Shown: one piece after another, positions 45,123 through 53,628 of the stretch | Numbering within the stretch: position 1 is the stretch's first letter | Layout of the letters: every line of letters starts with the position of its first letter | Source: Cyclobacterium marinum DSM 745 | Lineage (GTDB): Bacteria > Bacteroidota > Bacteroidia > Cytophagales > Cyclobacteriaceae | Length of the DNA: 64,000 nt | NCBI RefSeq assembly: GCF_000222485.1 | Contig: NC_015914.1 | Coordinates: 1,426,001 to 1,490,000, forward strand | Reading direction: 5' to 3' | Translations under genes and position numbers: made by a program | The notes under the pieces: model-generated | Told to the model about the DNA's origin: nothing | Database searches by the model: none | What the model saw: only the letters and a program-made list of their open reading frames with translations

Positions 45123-45924
45123 TTGGGCTTCCTTGATAATTTCCCGGAAATAGAATATAATACCTATTCAAATACAACTCATTCTGAATATGGTAATGAT
45201 ACACAGCTTTCATATTGTATTTGGTGGCAGACACGTGACCTCCGGATTCATCCAAATCGTTTGGATAAGTCCCTGTGGCCGTACATTTTCTCCCAAATAA
45301 GAAAAAACCATCAGATATGATCCCAATCAAATTGTCATCATCATCAGAAAAGGCCAAAGGTTCAAGATGATAATGGTAACTCTGAGGACCTGTATGGGCA
45401 CCATTGAAGTCTAAAGATGGTGCGGCATCGTCTAAAGGTATGTTAGGTCCTTCATTATCATTATAAATCATGGATCCACTCACTGCAATGCCTATGGGAC
45501 CTAACCCGGTAGAGGATGGTGCAGCGGCTTTTTTCGGAACGGCAGGTACAATTAAAGTATAGCCGCCATTGAAGTCATCAATATTTCCCGGAGCCATTTG
45601 ACCAAATGAAGTATAGGTGGGATTTACAAATAATGGATGGTTTACCTCTGCCCCTTCGGTGACCAATACCCTTCCTCTTGGGTCTGTAGCCACTCGCTTA
45701 GTGGTATTGGACCAATAGGGAGACCTATGATTTGGAAGACCATTGGATTCAATAATGATTTCGTCTCCATCAAGCATTATTGTGGTATTTTCCTTGTCAA
45801 AAGCCTCAAAAGCAGCAGGAAGTTCAGTAATCTTTTCCGAAGAACTTGCTTTTTCTGCATTGCAAGACCAAGCAACAAAAGAAACCAATAATATCAAAAC
45901 TATATTTAGGTCAGTTCTTTCCAT
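45109..45924 (-). CDS. YHYH-domain lipoprotein
   Basis: This 271-residue protein has a lipoprotein signal ending WSC (about Cys21). It carries the defining motif in GPQSYHYHLEP, with a second AVYHYHIQNE near the C-terminus, and IGIISDGFFLFGRKC between them, matching the YHYH family (PF14240). The four clustered histidines could bind metal, but the family's function is not established. Its place in an operon with SCO1 and a Spy/CnrX-like protein supports a metal-related role. Confidence 0.88.
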   Translation of the reverse strand: MERTDLNIVLILLVSFVAWSCNAEKASSSEKITELPAAFEAFDKENTTIMLDGDEIIIESNGLPNHRSPYWSNTTKRVATDPRGRVLVTEGAEVNHPLFVNPTYTSFGQMAPGNIDDFNGGYTLIVPAVPKKAAAPSSTGLGPIGIAVSGSMIYNDNEGPNIPLDDAAPSLDFNGAHTGPQSYHYHLEPLAFSDDDDNLIGIISDGFFLFGRKCTATGTYPNDLDESGGHVSATKYNMKAVYHYHIQNELYLNRYYILFPGNYQGSPNAIH

Positions 45925-45961
45925 GTCAATATATTATTTACCTCCTATTGACGTAGGACAA

Positions 45962-46441
45962 CTATCTATCCTTCGGAGGGGGAGGATTATTCCCACCTCC
46001 TCTAAGTAGAATTTGCTGCAAATTTTTAATAATACTTCCAAAAGCCTCTTGCTGTTCTTCATTACAAAGCTCCTTCAATTCCTCAAAATGCTTAAAAGTA
46101 ATTTCAGCTTTTCTTGACTCGGTTTTGGCTATCGCATCGAGTTTCGCTTGTTTTTCTTGCTCACTCACCTCAGGTAATTTCAAAAAATCGAAGTACTCTT
46201 TCACCAATTTTCTTTGGTCTTGCTGCAGTGCAGACATCTCTTGTTGGTGAACCATTGCAGAAGCAAAATATATTTTTTCTTGCTCATCTGTAAGCTCCAA
46301 ATTTTTACTGATCCTATTTTTAAAATTCGCATTTCCTCCTCCCTCAAAGGGAGGTTTAGCCCCCCTCCATATAACAAGAGTAAGTAGAATGTTTAGCACC
46401 AGTAGACTGATAAATCCAATCTTGTATACCTTATTACTCAT
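45962..46441 (-). CDS. Spy/CpxP/CnrX-like periplasmic protein with N-terminal anchor
   Basis: This 159-residue protein has one N-terminal transmembrane helix (about 6-26) and a helical periplasmic domain. LELTDEQ (about 49-55) and a later LCNEEQQEAF resemble the paired LTxxQ motifs of the Spy/CpxP family, to which the CnrX metal sensor belongs. His68 (MVHQQEM), a His in FKHFEEL and the Cys of ELCNEEQ are possible metal ligands. Its start overlaps by one base the stop of the small one-TM protein. The size and topology match CnrX (about 148 residues). Confidence 0.78.
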   Translation of the reverse strand: MSNKVYKIGFISLLVLNILLTLVIWRGAKPPFEGGGNANFKNRISKNLELTDEQEKIYFASAMVHQQEMSALQQDQRKLVKEYFDFLKLPEVSEQEKQAKLDAIAKTESRKAEITFKHFEELKELCNEEQQEAFGSIIKNLQQILLRGGGNNPPPPKDR

Positions 46442-46722
46442 TATTCATAAATATTAAAGTCAGAGATCATATCACTATAGGAGTCGGATACCTGTTCCAT
46501 GTCATTTTGATAACTGAAATAATTACTGACTACGAAAACATTGGCACACAAAAGCATCACAATTACCGCAGCCACCGGCATCCATTGGCTTTGTTGCTTG
46601 TGTATTTCCTTGCTTTTCCTCTCCTTAATTTTCTCTTTTATTTTCAACAAATTTCCTTCAGGAGGTCCAACTTTTTTCACTCCATCGAGGCTATTTAATA
46701 CTTTATTTTTCCAAGCTTCCAT
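46441..46722 (-). CDS. Small one-TM protein, probable anti-sigma factor
   Basis: This 93-residue protein has a basic cytoplasmic part (1-46), one transmembrane helix (about 48-68, MPVAAVIVMLLCANVFVV) and an acidic periplasmic tail. No family is recognised from sequence. Its position two bases after the sigma-factor stop, and the size and topology, match the CnrY type of anti-sigma factor (about 95 residues, one TM). It would bind the sigma factor at the inner face of the membrane. This is inference from context. Confidence 0.65.
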   Translation of the reverse strand: MEAWKNKVLNSLDGVKKVGPPEGNLLKIKEKIKERKSKEIHKQQSQWMPVAAVIVMLLCANVFVVSNYFSYQNDMEQVSDSYSDMISDFNIYE

Positions 46723-46724
46723 AT

Positions 46725-47345
46725 TTACTTTGACGTATTTTTTTTAAAATTCCCTCGCTCAGGATAAAATTTTTCTAGCTTTTCGCGCATTGATGCTTTG
46801 GCTCTTTGCAATAGTGATTCTACAGATTTTCTACTTACCTCCATTATATCTGCCACTTTCTGTTGTGGTAAGCCATCTATCTGGGTTAGGATAAAAACTG
46901 TTTTTTGATTTTCAGTCAACTCATCCAAAACCTTAAATAGCAATTTACCATCTTCTGCATTTTCAAGTTTTACGCCCGGATGAACGAAATCTACCGGTTC
47001 AATAATGGTTTCTCCCGTATCTTTGCTGAAAATGGACGAAAAAACACCTTTTCTTTTTAAGCTATTTTTCTTCCGCAGAAAATCCAAAGATTTATTCACT
47101 GTGATTCTGTAAATCCAGGTACTGACAGAGGCGTCATTTTTAAATTTTCCTGCAGCTTCAAAAAGTGTAATAAAAACATCTTGCAAAACCTCTTCTGCAT
47201 CCTGCTCGTTTTTGGTGTAACTTATGGCTGTAGAATAAACTTTAGTCGAATACTTATTGTAGAAATAATCAAGAGGTTTTTCATTCCCTCCAGCCATTTC
47301 CAATAGCATCTGATCTTCTTCATACAGGGGCCTATCCTTAGTCAT
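46725..47345 (-). CDS. ECF-type sigma-70 family factor
   Basis: This 206-residue protein has sigma region 2 (LDYFYNKYSTKVYSTAISYT, then AEEVLQDVFITLFEAAGKF) and region 4 (LTENQKTVFILTQIDGLPQQ, then ADIMEVSRKSVESLLQRAK). It is the first gene of an operon with a probable anti-sigma factor, a CnrX-like periplasmic protein, YHYH, MORN and SCO1 genes, and likely activates that operon and others in response to a periplasmic signal. Confidence 0.94.
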   Translation of the reverse strand: MTKDRPLYEEDQMLLEMAGGNEKPLDYFYNKYSTKVYSTAISYTKNEQDAEEVLQDVFITLFEAAGKFKNDASVSTWIYRITVNKSLDFLRKKNSLKRKGVFSSIFSKDTGETIIEPVDFVHPGVKLENAEDGKLLFKVLDELTENQKTVFILTQIDGLPQQKVADIMEVSRKSVESLLQRAKASMREKLEKFYPERGNFKKNTSK

Positions 47346-47406
47346 TCTTTATTTTCTGCACAAATCATTATACCTTGGTAAATCTATGATAGCAAATATA
47401 AGCGCA

Positions 47407-48435
47407 TTATAGTAGCTGATCACTTTTATAAACAGTATTTAGATGACTTTGTTGTTGAAGTCTCGGATCTTTGGTCTTTATCAAAATAGGTATATTTTCA
47501 AAGACTTCTTGACATCTATCCAAAGTTTCCATTTCCAAGCGCAGCATGGCCTCTTCTGTATAAAAACTAAGGTGAGGAAATAGCAAAACATTTTCCATGG
47601 TATAAAGCTTTTTTAATGGGTGAAACTCTTGATTTAATGGCTCCCTGCTAAACACATCCAATGCAGCACCTGCAACTTGCCCCTTTTCCAATGCCTGCAA
47701 CAATTCCTCTTCATCTATCAGGGCACCTCTGGCTGTATTAATGATAAAAGCAGTCTTTTTAACCTTTGCCAATTCTTTCTTACCAAGTATATGATGCGTC
47801 TCATTGGTCAACACAGCATGCAAAGAAATAAAATCACTTTCTTCCAATAAAGTATGGAGTGAATGAACTTTCTCAATTCCTTTTATTGCCAATTCATCTT
47901 TGGATTTATAAGGATCATAACCAATTACTTGAGCATTGAACCCCATTCCGGCCATCCTCGCCATACTTGTACCTATCTTGCTACAACCAATTATACCCAA
48001 GGTTTTTCCTGAAACATCCAGTCCTAGCCATCTTTGGGTGGGCCATACCCAAGCATTCCTACTCATCTGATGATGAATAGCAGGGATCTTTTTTGTCAAA
48101 GCCAATAACATGGCAAATGCACCTTCTGCTACAGTTTCTTCTGCGTATTCAGGAACATTCACCACCACAACACCCTTATTAATAGCTGCAGTTATATCTA
48201 TGGCATCTATTCCCACTCCATATTTTATAATGGCCTTTAGCTTGGTCGAAGCTTCTATGACTTTTTTACTTACCGGAGTGTAACACATCAACAACAGGTC
48301 ACAGTCCCTCACCTCTTCCAAAAGCAGATCTTCACTTATTCCTTCAGGTAAAAGTACAAGTTCATGACCTTTTGCCACTAGTTCTCTATCAACGAGTGGG
48401 AGTTCAAGCTCTTTATCCGTTCTTATAATCTTCAT
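47407..48435 (-). CDS. D-2-hydroxyacid dehydrogenase (phosphoglycerate dehydrogenase-like)
   Basis: This 342-residue protein has the D-isomer-specific 2-hydroxyacid dehydrogenase pattern: GVGIDAIDITAAINKGVVVVN, the NAD-binding TLGIIGCSKIGTSMARMAG, IINTARGALIDEEELLQAL with the catalytic Arg region, and GAALDVFSREP, then LLFPHLSFYTEEA with the catalytic His. The closest look is to CtBP/phosphoglycerate-dehydrogenase-like enzymes. The substrate is not readable; no serine-pathway genes adjoin it. Confidence 0.92.
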   Translation of the reverse strand: MKIIRTDKELELPLVDRELVAKGHELVLLPEGISEDLLLEEVRDCDLLLMCYTPVSKKVIEASTKLKAIIKYGVGIDAIDITAAINKGVVVVNVPEYAEETVAEGAFAMLLALTKKIPAIHHQMSRNAWVWPTQRWLGLDVSGKTLGIIGCSKIGTSMARMAGMGFNAQVIGYDPYKSKDELAIKGIEKVHSLHTLLEESDFISLHAVLTNETHHILGKKELAKVKKTAFIINTARGALIDEEELLQALEKGQVAGAALDVFSREPLNQEFHPLKKLYTMENVLLFPHLSFYTEEAMLRLEMETLDRCQEVFENIPILIKTKDPRLQQQSHLNTVYKSDQLL

Positions 48436-48510
48436 GCATTAAAAAATTCTAATAAGACATCTCTCTTTTGGGAGTCGTGATTATTTAATCTCATACACCT
48501 TTGTAAGCCC

Positions 48511-49407
48511 TTACATGACCCTAACTTTGTAAATTTTCTTATTTGTTAGCGCCAAAGTATCTTTCTTTGGTAGGTGCATATAAATATGATGCGTCCACCA
48601 ACTTATTTCTCCTTTGGTATAAATTAGCTCACCTGTTTGCGTATTCAAGTTAACTGATTTCACATGATGAACTCCTTCAAGTGGTGGAAAAGGTGAAAAT
48701 GTTGAACTTTTGATATCAAACTGCCACACACTATTGGTCGTGGACAATAGTAATCTTCTATCATTCGTAAGAAACAAGTCATGGCCGCTTTCATCAGGTA
48801 TTTTCCACTCATTAACTTGTTTTAATTGAGGCTGCGAACTATCCCAATCTTCAAGCTTATACTCACGCAACTGATCGAACCCCAAGGCAAACAAACTGTT
48901 ATTCTCCTTATCCCATACAACACCGTGGCCTGAGAATAAACTGTCAGTAAACAAAATGCGATCAGAATGATCCAAGTCGTAAAGTCTAATTGAATTTCCA
49001 TTCTCTGCTGTGGACAAGGCCACCACCAACTTATTGCCGGGCAGGTATTCTGCTGAATGAGCATTGGGAGCATGCGCATAAAAGACGGTCTTCTTATCAG
49101 TTCTGTTCACCAAGGCCACACCTCCACTAGAAGAAGTGATTAAAATTTGGTTTTCCCCTATAGGTTTGCATTCATCGGTGGTCTTAAAATAATCATGAAA
49201 GTTTTCCGGCAGCCCTTCAGACATGGATGCTGTCCATTCCCAAACCTTGACAAACCCAAGTGAATCAGCCGGTGCCATTTCATATACCGCCACTTTCTCA
49301 TCTCCACAGGTGATCAACTGTGAAAAGCCATGACCAGTGTTTGTGTTCTTATTCCCTGTGCAGGAAAAGAACCATAAAAATGATAATAGAAGGAGCAATG
49401 GTTTCAT
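48511..49407 (-). CDS. Beta-propeller lipoprotein (DUF6528-like)
   Basis: The start chosen is the ATG at 49407 (MKPLLLLLSF), giving a lipoprotein signal ending WFFSC; an in-frame ATG lies eight codons upstream. The mature protein contains propeller-like repeats: LITCGDEKVAVYEM, ILITSSSGGVALVNR, HSAEYLPGNKLVVALS, DLFLTNDRRLLLSTTNSVWQFD. The whole pattern fits DUF6528, found in exported Bacteroidota proteins. No enzymatic residues are recognised. Confidence 0.75.
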   Translation of the reverse strand: MKPLLLLLSFLWFFSCTGNKNTNTGHGFSQLITCGDEKVAVYEMAPADSLGFVKVWEWTASMSEGLPENFHDYFKTTDECKPIGENQILITSSSGGVALVNRTDKKTVFYAHAPNAHSAEYLPGNKLVVALSTAENGNSIRLYDLDHSDRILFTDSLFSGHGVVWDKENNSLFALGFDQLREYKLEDWDSSQPQLKQVNEWKIPDESGHDLFLTNDRRLLLSTTNSVWQFDIKSSTFSPFPPLEGVHHVKSVNLNTQTGELIYTKGEISWWTHHIYMHLPKKDTLALTNKKIYKVRVM

Positions 49408-49510
49408 GATTTTCAAAGCGAGAATAGGCATAACTAGTAGGAATAGTAATTAAATATGTATGATCTATGAATTATTGGGTGGTATTAATTCCATTATTAA
49501 GCTTGGCCAA

Positions 49511-50218
49511 CTACATTACTTTTTCCCCTATAATCCCTACCAAAAACCCCACTATAGCACCCAAAGAAGAAAGGTAATTATTTTTCAATTTACTTTCAGG
49601 AATAATGTCTTGAATTAACAAATATAAGATACCCCCACTTGCAAAAGCCATCAATTGTGCCGTTAAATCAGGGTAATCGCTTAAATAGAAATGACCTATT
49701 AAAGCTCCGATTATTCCTGAAAAGCTCAAGAATGAAAATATTACCAATGTTTTGGTGACTGAAAATCCGCTCAATACCAAATCCCTAAAGGAATTAAAGG
49801 CTTCAGGAAGATTTTGCAATCCTATAAAAACAGCCAAAAGGGCAGCCATTTTTGGATTAATGGCAAAGGTAGCCCCTAAGGCAATCGATTCGGGAACGAA
49901 GTCCATCACCATGGCCAATAAAGTAGCCATTTGACCGCCTTTTTTAGCCAAATACCAGTCAATGGCCATAAACAAAATTGCTCCGGTTAGGAAGGATGCC
50001 GCCATTGGAAGCAACTCCAGCTCTTCCATACCTTTTGGAATAAGCACCAAAGCCAAAGCAGACAATATTATTCCTGCACCAAAGGACATCAGGGCATGTA
50101 TTATCTCATATTTAATGGGCTTCTCTTTAATATGGTGGCTAAAATAATTGGCTAAAAGTCCACCAATAAAAACAGTAATCCCGGAAAACCCCGAAAAAAG
50201 AATAAGTTTTTGTATCAT
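49511..50218 (-). CDS. ZIP-family metal permease with altered metal motif
   Basis: This 235-residue protein has about eight hydrophobic helices and the ZIP organisation: MSFGAGIILSALALVLIP (TM2), MVMDFVPESIALG (TM4) and FIGLQNLPEAF (TM5). ZIP transporters import divalent metals such as zinc or iron through a TM4/TM5 site that usually reads HNxPEG and H/QNxPE. Here TM4 has Asp106-Phe-Val-Pro-Glu instead of His-Asn, while TM5 keeps Gln-Asn-Leu-Pro-Glu (135-139). Metal preference may therefore differ. Confidence 0.8.
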   Translation of the reverse strand: MIQKLILFSGFSGITVFIGGLLANYFSHHIKEKPIKYEIIHALMSFGAGIILSALALVLIPKGMEELELLPMAASFLTGAILFMAIDWYLAKKGGQMATLLAMVMDFVPESIALGATFAINPKMAALLAVFIGLQNLPEAFNSFRDLVLSGFSVTKTLVIFSFLSFSGIIGALIGHFYLSDYPDLTAQLMAFASGGILYLLIQDIIPESKLKNNYLSSLGAIVGFLVGIIGEKVM

Positions 50219-50371
50219 CTTTTATAAACTTAGCCTAATCCAATCAATCTATCTCACAAATTAAGCAATCATCCTACCAAAAGAAAACATCAAGTACTCT
50301 GTTCTGATTCTCAGTTACCCACCTATAAAAACTGAAAAGGTAAAACATCAGACCAACAAGGAAAAAGCAAA

Positions 50372-51460
50372 TTAAGGCAAAGGAATTTTACAAAGTTTTG
50401 CCATGGTCATTAACTCTTCAAGGATCAAATGATGCACCGGAATACCATGTTTCACCCTCTTAGCAAAGGCTATTCGCTCAGGATCTCCGGGAATCAGCAC
50501 CTTTTCTGTTCCATCTTGCGGCACAGCATTTCTCATCGTAACAATCCAATGATCCATACTCTTCTTGAAAGCCTTTAAATCCCTAAAACCTTCAATATCC
50601 CAAGCCATAAAGAAATGTCCTATTCCTTTTCCCACCTCCATTACAGGAATAGCAGAATGTATGGCAAAGGGAGTGGCGAAGGGCCCCCAATTGGCTCCAC
50701 TCAATACTGCGGTAAGGATATCTACTGCTGCAGCCAAACAGTAACCTTTGTGGCCGGAACCCGATTTGGTACTTCCAAGGGGCAATAAAGCACCGCCATT
50801 AATCATCTTTTCAGGAGCTGTGGTGGCCTCCCCTTTTTCATCCAAACACCAATTTTCAGGAATTGATCTCCCTTCCCTATGTGCAATTTCCACTTTCCCA
50901 TAAGCCACAGTGCTACTGGCAAAATCAATCACTACCTCCGGTTCATTGAGGGAGGGGAATGCAACTGCCAAAGGGTTGGTTCCAAGCATTTTTTCCTTCC
51001 CAGAGAATGGAGCTACACCTTTGGTGGTATTGGTCATGGACATTCCTATATAATCCTTTCGTGTGGCCATCAATGGATAATAACCGGCTGCTCCATAATG
51101 ATTGCTATTGCAAACGGCTATGGAGCCGGACCCATGCTGACCAGTTTTTTCAATCGCCATTTCCATAGAATGAGGACCTACCACCAAGCCCAGGCCATTG
51201 TCTCCATCAATGGAGGCAACTGCATGTTTTTCTCGAATGACCTTGAGCTTTGGTTTAGGGTTGATTCTACCTGCTTTTAGTAAATCAAAATAGGTTTTTA
51301 ATCGGGCTATACCGTGAGAATCAATCCCATGTTCATCGCTGTATGCAAGCACATCTGCCGCAAGGACGGCCTCTTCAGGGGGCACGTCAAGTGACATAAA
51401 AACCTTCCCGGTAAACTCCCTTAGCGCTAGGTGATTTATAAGATTATATTTATTAGTCAT
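50372..51460 (-). CDS. Ldh-family (malate/L-lactate/ureidoglycolate) dehydrogenase
   Basis: This 362-residue protein is of the NAD(P)-dependent Ldh_2 family, unrelated to classic LDH: DVLAYSDEHGIDSHGIARL with the catalytic His, IDGDNGLGLVVGPHSM, VCNSNHYGAAGYYPL, MLGTNPLAVAFPS and GSGHKGYCLAAAVDIL. Family members oxidise malate, sulfolactate, ureidoglycolate or 2,3-diketogulonate; the substrate cannot be told here. It is a single-gene unit. Confidence 0.92.
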   Translation of the reverse strand: MTNKYNLINHLALREFTGKVFMSLDVPPEEAVLAADVLAYSDEHGIDSHGIARLKTYFDLLKAGRINPKPKLKVIREKHAVASIDGDNGLGLVVGPHSMEMAIEKTGQHGSGSIAVCNSNHYGAAGYYPLMATRKDYIGMSMTNTTKGVAPFSGKEKMLGTNPLAVAFPSLNEPEVVIDFASSTVAYGKVEIAHREGRSIPENWCLDEKGEATTAPEKMINGGALLPLGSTKSGSGHKGYCLAAAVDILTAVLSGANWGPFATPFAIHSAIPVMEVGKGIGHFFMAWDIEGFRDLKAFKKSMDHWIVTMRNAVPQDGTEKVLIPGDPERIAFAKRVKHGIPVHHLILEELMTMAKLCKIPLP

Positions 51461-51561
51461 TGCTTCATATGTTATTAGAACACCTGCCCTATTTTTTTTA
51501 ATGAATCAGTCCCTTTTAAAAAATTCATGTGAATCACTAAGCATTGAAAAAATCGATAAAA

Positions 51562-51595
51562 AAAATCCGGTCAACCAAATGGTCAACCGGATTTT
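51562..51595. terminator. Terminator hairpin between two minus-strand genes
   Basis: AAAATCCGGT (51562-51571) and ACCGGATTTT (51586-51595) form a 10-base stem, with a short inner stem CC/GG in the loop. It ends the DUF1080 gene on the minus strand and is symmetric enough to work both ways. Confidence 0.75.
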
Positions 51596-51630
51596 AAATA
51601 TTTATGACTGATATATAAAAACTAAATGCA

Positions 51631-52260
51631 TTAAGGCAAAGGTTTGATCATGATGTCTTTATAATAAACCACGCTTTTGGGATCGTGGGCCTGAAGTGCC
51701 ACCGTTCCATGACTTAACCTCTTGCCACTGTCACCAATTTCTCCTCTATCTGTTTTTTCATTGAACTCATTGATCACTTCCCCATTGATTTTGACGGTGA
51801 TATCATCACCTTGGACAATGATGTGCTGGGTATACCATTCGTTGTCTTTAACAAAAGTTTCTTTTACGTCCTTAAAACTGTAGACACTACCTGTTTTCCT
51901 CCAATCACCTTGTGTTTGATTGACTTGAATTTCATAGCCTTTACTTGGCCATCCGTCTTCTTCAAACTCAGTATGAACAAAAATTCCCGAATTAGCGCCG
52001 GGCATGGTCTTTACCTGCATTTTCAATTCAAAATTTTTAAAATCATGCTTTTTGTATTTGCCGGTATAGAACATGTGAGACCTGGGTCCCTCCACCTTAA
52101 CTACCCCATCCTCTATGCTGAATGAATCCGGGTTTTCGCTAAAAGACCAACCTTTGAATGATTTTCCGTTAAATAGGCTCTTCCAGCCTTTATCTGCTTT
52201 TTGAGCCGATACATTTAAGGAGATAAATGCACATATGATTACTACGATTATTTTTTTCAT
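51631..52260 (-). CDS. DUF1080/3-keto-disaccharide hydrolase-domain protein, exported
   Basis: This 209-residue protein has a signal peptide ending NVSAQ and the DUF1080 pattern: WKSLFNGKSFKGWSF, GVVKVEGPRSHMFYTG, FKNFELKMQVKTMPGANSGIF, YEIQVNQTQGDW, and GTVALQAHDPKSVVYYKDI. The fold is a concanavalin-like beta sandwich. Some members hydrolyse 3-keto-glycosides; others are binding modules. It stands alone. Confidence 0.9.
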   Translation of the reverse strand: MKKIIVVIICAFISLNVSAQKADKGWKSLFNGKSFKGWSFSENPDSFSIEDGVVKVEGPRSHMFYTGKYKKHDFKNFELKMQVKTMPGANSGIFVHTEFEEDGWPSKGYEIQVNQTQGDWRKTGSVYSFKDVKETFVKDNEWYTQHIIVQGDDITVKINGEVINEFNEKTDRGEIGDSGKRLSHGTVALQAHDPKSVVYYKDIMIKPLP

Positions 52261-52550
52261 TAGAAATTATTTGGATTAGTATTGTTTGGGCGTTCAAATT
52301 AATACTTTCTTAGGGATATTTCAAGTATAGTAAGTGAATCGCTTTTCAAAATATTTTCAAACCTATTATTCAAAATAATTTGATTGCAGAATGAGAAATA
52401 ATGAAATATAAAAGTCAATTATATCCCTTTCATCCCTTCTTTTTAAAATTAAATTCACTTAAAAAGAATTCATGTAATTTTATCCTGAAAATAAAATTTT
52501 TGATTTCAGAATACTCACTGTATTTTAGGGAAATTTTAAAGTAATGTTTT

Positions 52551-52934
52551 ATGAGCCAGGTAGAAAAAACCAGTTATTCCAGAGAAGAGCTTCAGGAATT
52601 TGAATCACTTATTAATGAAAAACTGTCGATTGCAAAAGAAGAATTGAATCAATTGAAACGTTCTTTGAGTAAACAAAATGACAGTGGAACGGAAAATACA
52701 GCCTCCACATCAAAGTTACTTGAAGACGGTGCTGACACGCTTGAAAGAGAAAGCCTAAGTCAATTGGCTGCGAGGCAGCAAAAATTTATTATAAATCTCG
52801 AAAATGCCCTGAGGAGGATAAAAAATGGGACTTATGGAGTCTGTGTAGACACTGGAAAACTCATCAATAAGGAAAGGTTAAAGGCAGTCCCACATACCAT
52901 GCATAGTATTGAAGCAAAATTAGGCAAAAAATAA
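52551..52934 (+). CDS. DksA/TraR-like protein with degenerate zinc finger
   Basis: This 127-residue protein has a coiled coil (about 10-92) and a C-terminal segment TYGVCVDTGKLINKERLKAVP (split here around residue 95) that matches the DksA/TraR finger fold. Of the four zinc cysteines only Cys98 remains; the others are Thr/Asp/His/Ala-type residues, as in many Bacteroidota relatives. DksA proteins enter the RNA polymerase secondary channel and modulate initiation with ppGpp; whether this form does is unknown. It begins a housekeeping run with scpB two bases after its stop. Confidence 0.88.
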   Translation: MSQVEKTSYSREELQEFESLINEKLSIAKEELNQLKRSLSKQNDSGTENTASTSKLLEDGADTLERESLSQLAARQQKFIINLENALRRIKNGTYGVCVDTGKLINKERLKAVPHTMHSIEAKLGKK

Positions 52935-52936
52935 AC

Positions 52937-53497
52937 GTGGACTTTTTACCCAGACATATAGAAGCATTAATATTCTGTTCCCCCGAGCCTCTTGGCATCA
53001 AGGAAATTCAAAAATGTCTTGCAGAAATGTTTGAGACAGAAATTCCGATGGAGCACTTAGAAGAAGCCCTAAAAGAATTGACCAACAAATACCTTTCTGA
53101 TGATTTTTCTTTCAGCTTGGAAAATTTGGCAGGAGGCTACCAGTTTTTGACCAAACCGGCCTACCTCAGTAGTGTGGCCATCCTGCAAAAACACCAATCT
53201 CAAAAGAGACTTTCCAATGCGCAATTGGAAACCCTCTCAATCATTGCCTATAAACAACCTATCACCAAATCAGAAATGGAGCAAATTAGAGGTGTTAATT
53301 GTGACTATTCTGTGCAAAAACTCCTTGAAAAGTCTCTTGTAGCCATAAAAGGAAAGTCAGATGGACTGGGAAGACCCATTCTCTATGGCACCAGCCCAAA
53401 ATTTATGGAATATTTTGGAATTAATGATTTAAGTGAGCTTCCACAACCTAAGGATTTCAAAGCGGAAGAAAATGAAATTGGAAATCAATCCGATTGA
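52937..53497 (+). CDS. scpB: Segregation and condensation protein B
   Basis: This 186-residue protein starts with GTG two bases after the DksA-like stop. It has the ScpB winged-helix pattern: IEALIFCSPEPLGIKEIQKCL, GGYQFLTKPAYLS, LETLSIIAYKQPITKSEMEQI and RGVNCDYSVQKLLEKSLV, then GRPILYGTSPKFMEYFGI. ScpB joins ScpA and SMC in the condensin complex that organises the chromosome. No scpA lies adjacent. Confidence 0.94.
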   Translation: MDFLPRHIEALIFCSPEPLGIKEIQKCLAEMFETEIPMEHLEEALKELTNKYLSDDFSFSLENLAGGYQFLTKPAYLSSVAILQKHQSQKRLSNAQLETLSIIAYKQPITKSEMEQIRGVNCDYSVQKLLEKSLVAIKGKSDGLGRPILYGTSPKFMEYFGINDLSELPQPKDFKAEENEIGNQSD

Positions 53498-53628
53498 TTT
53501 CTCTTGAATGAGGTATTTATAAATAAATAGCATTAAATTTGCATCCGCTTTGAAACTTAAGGTGAAGTTACCTTAAGCTCAACACATTACACCAGATTAT
53601 TTTAATACAGCAGAGATGCTGCAAGTTT

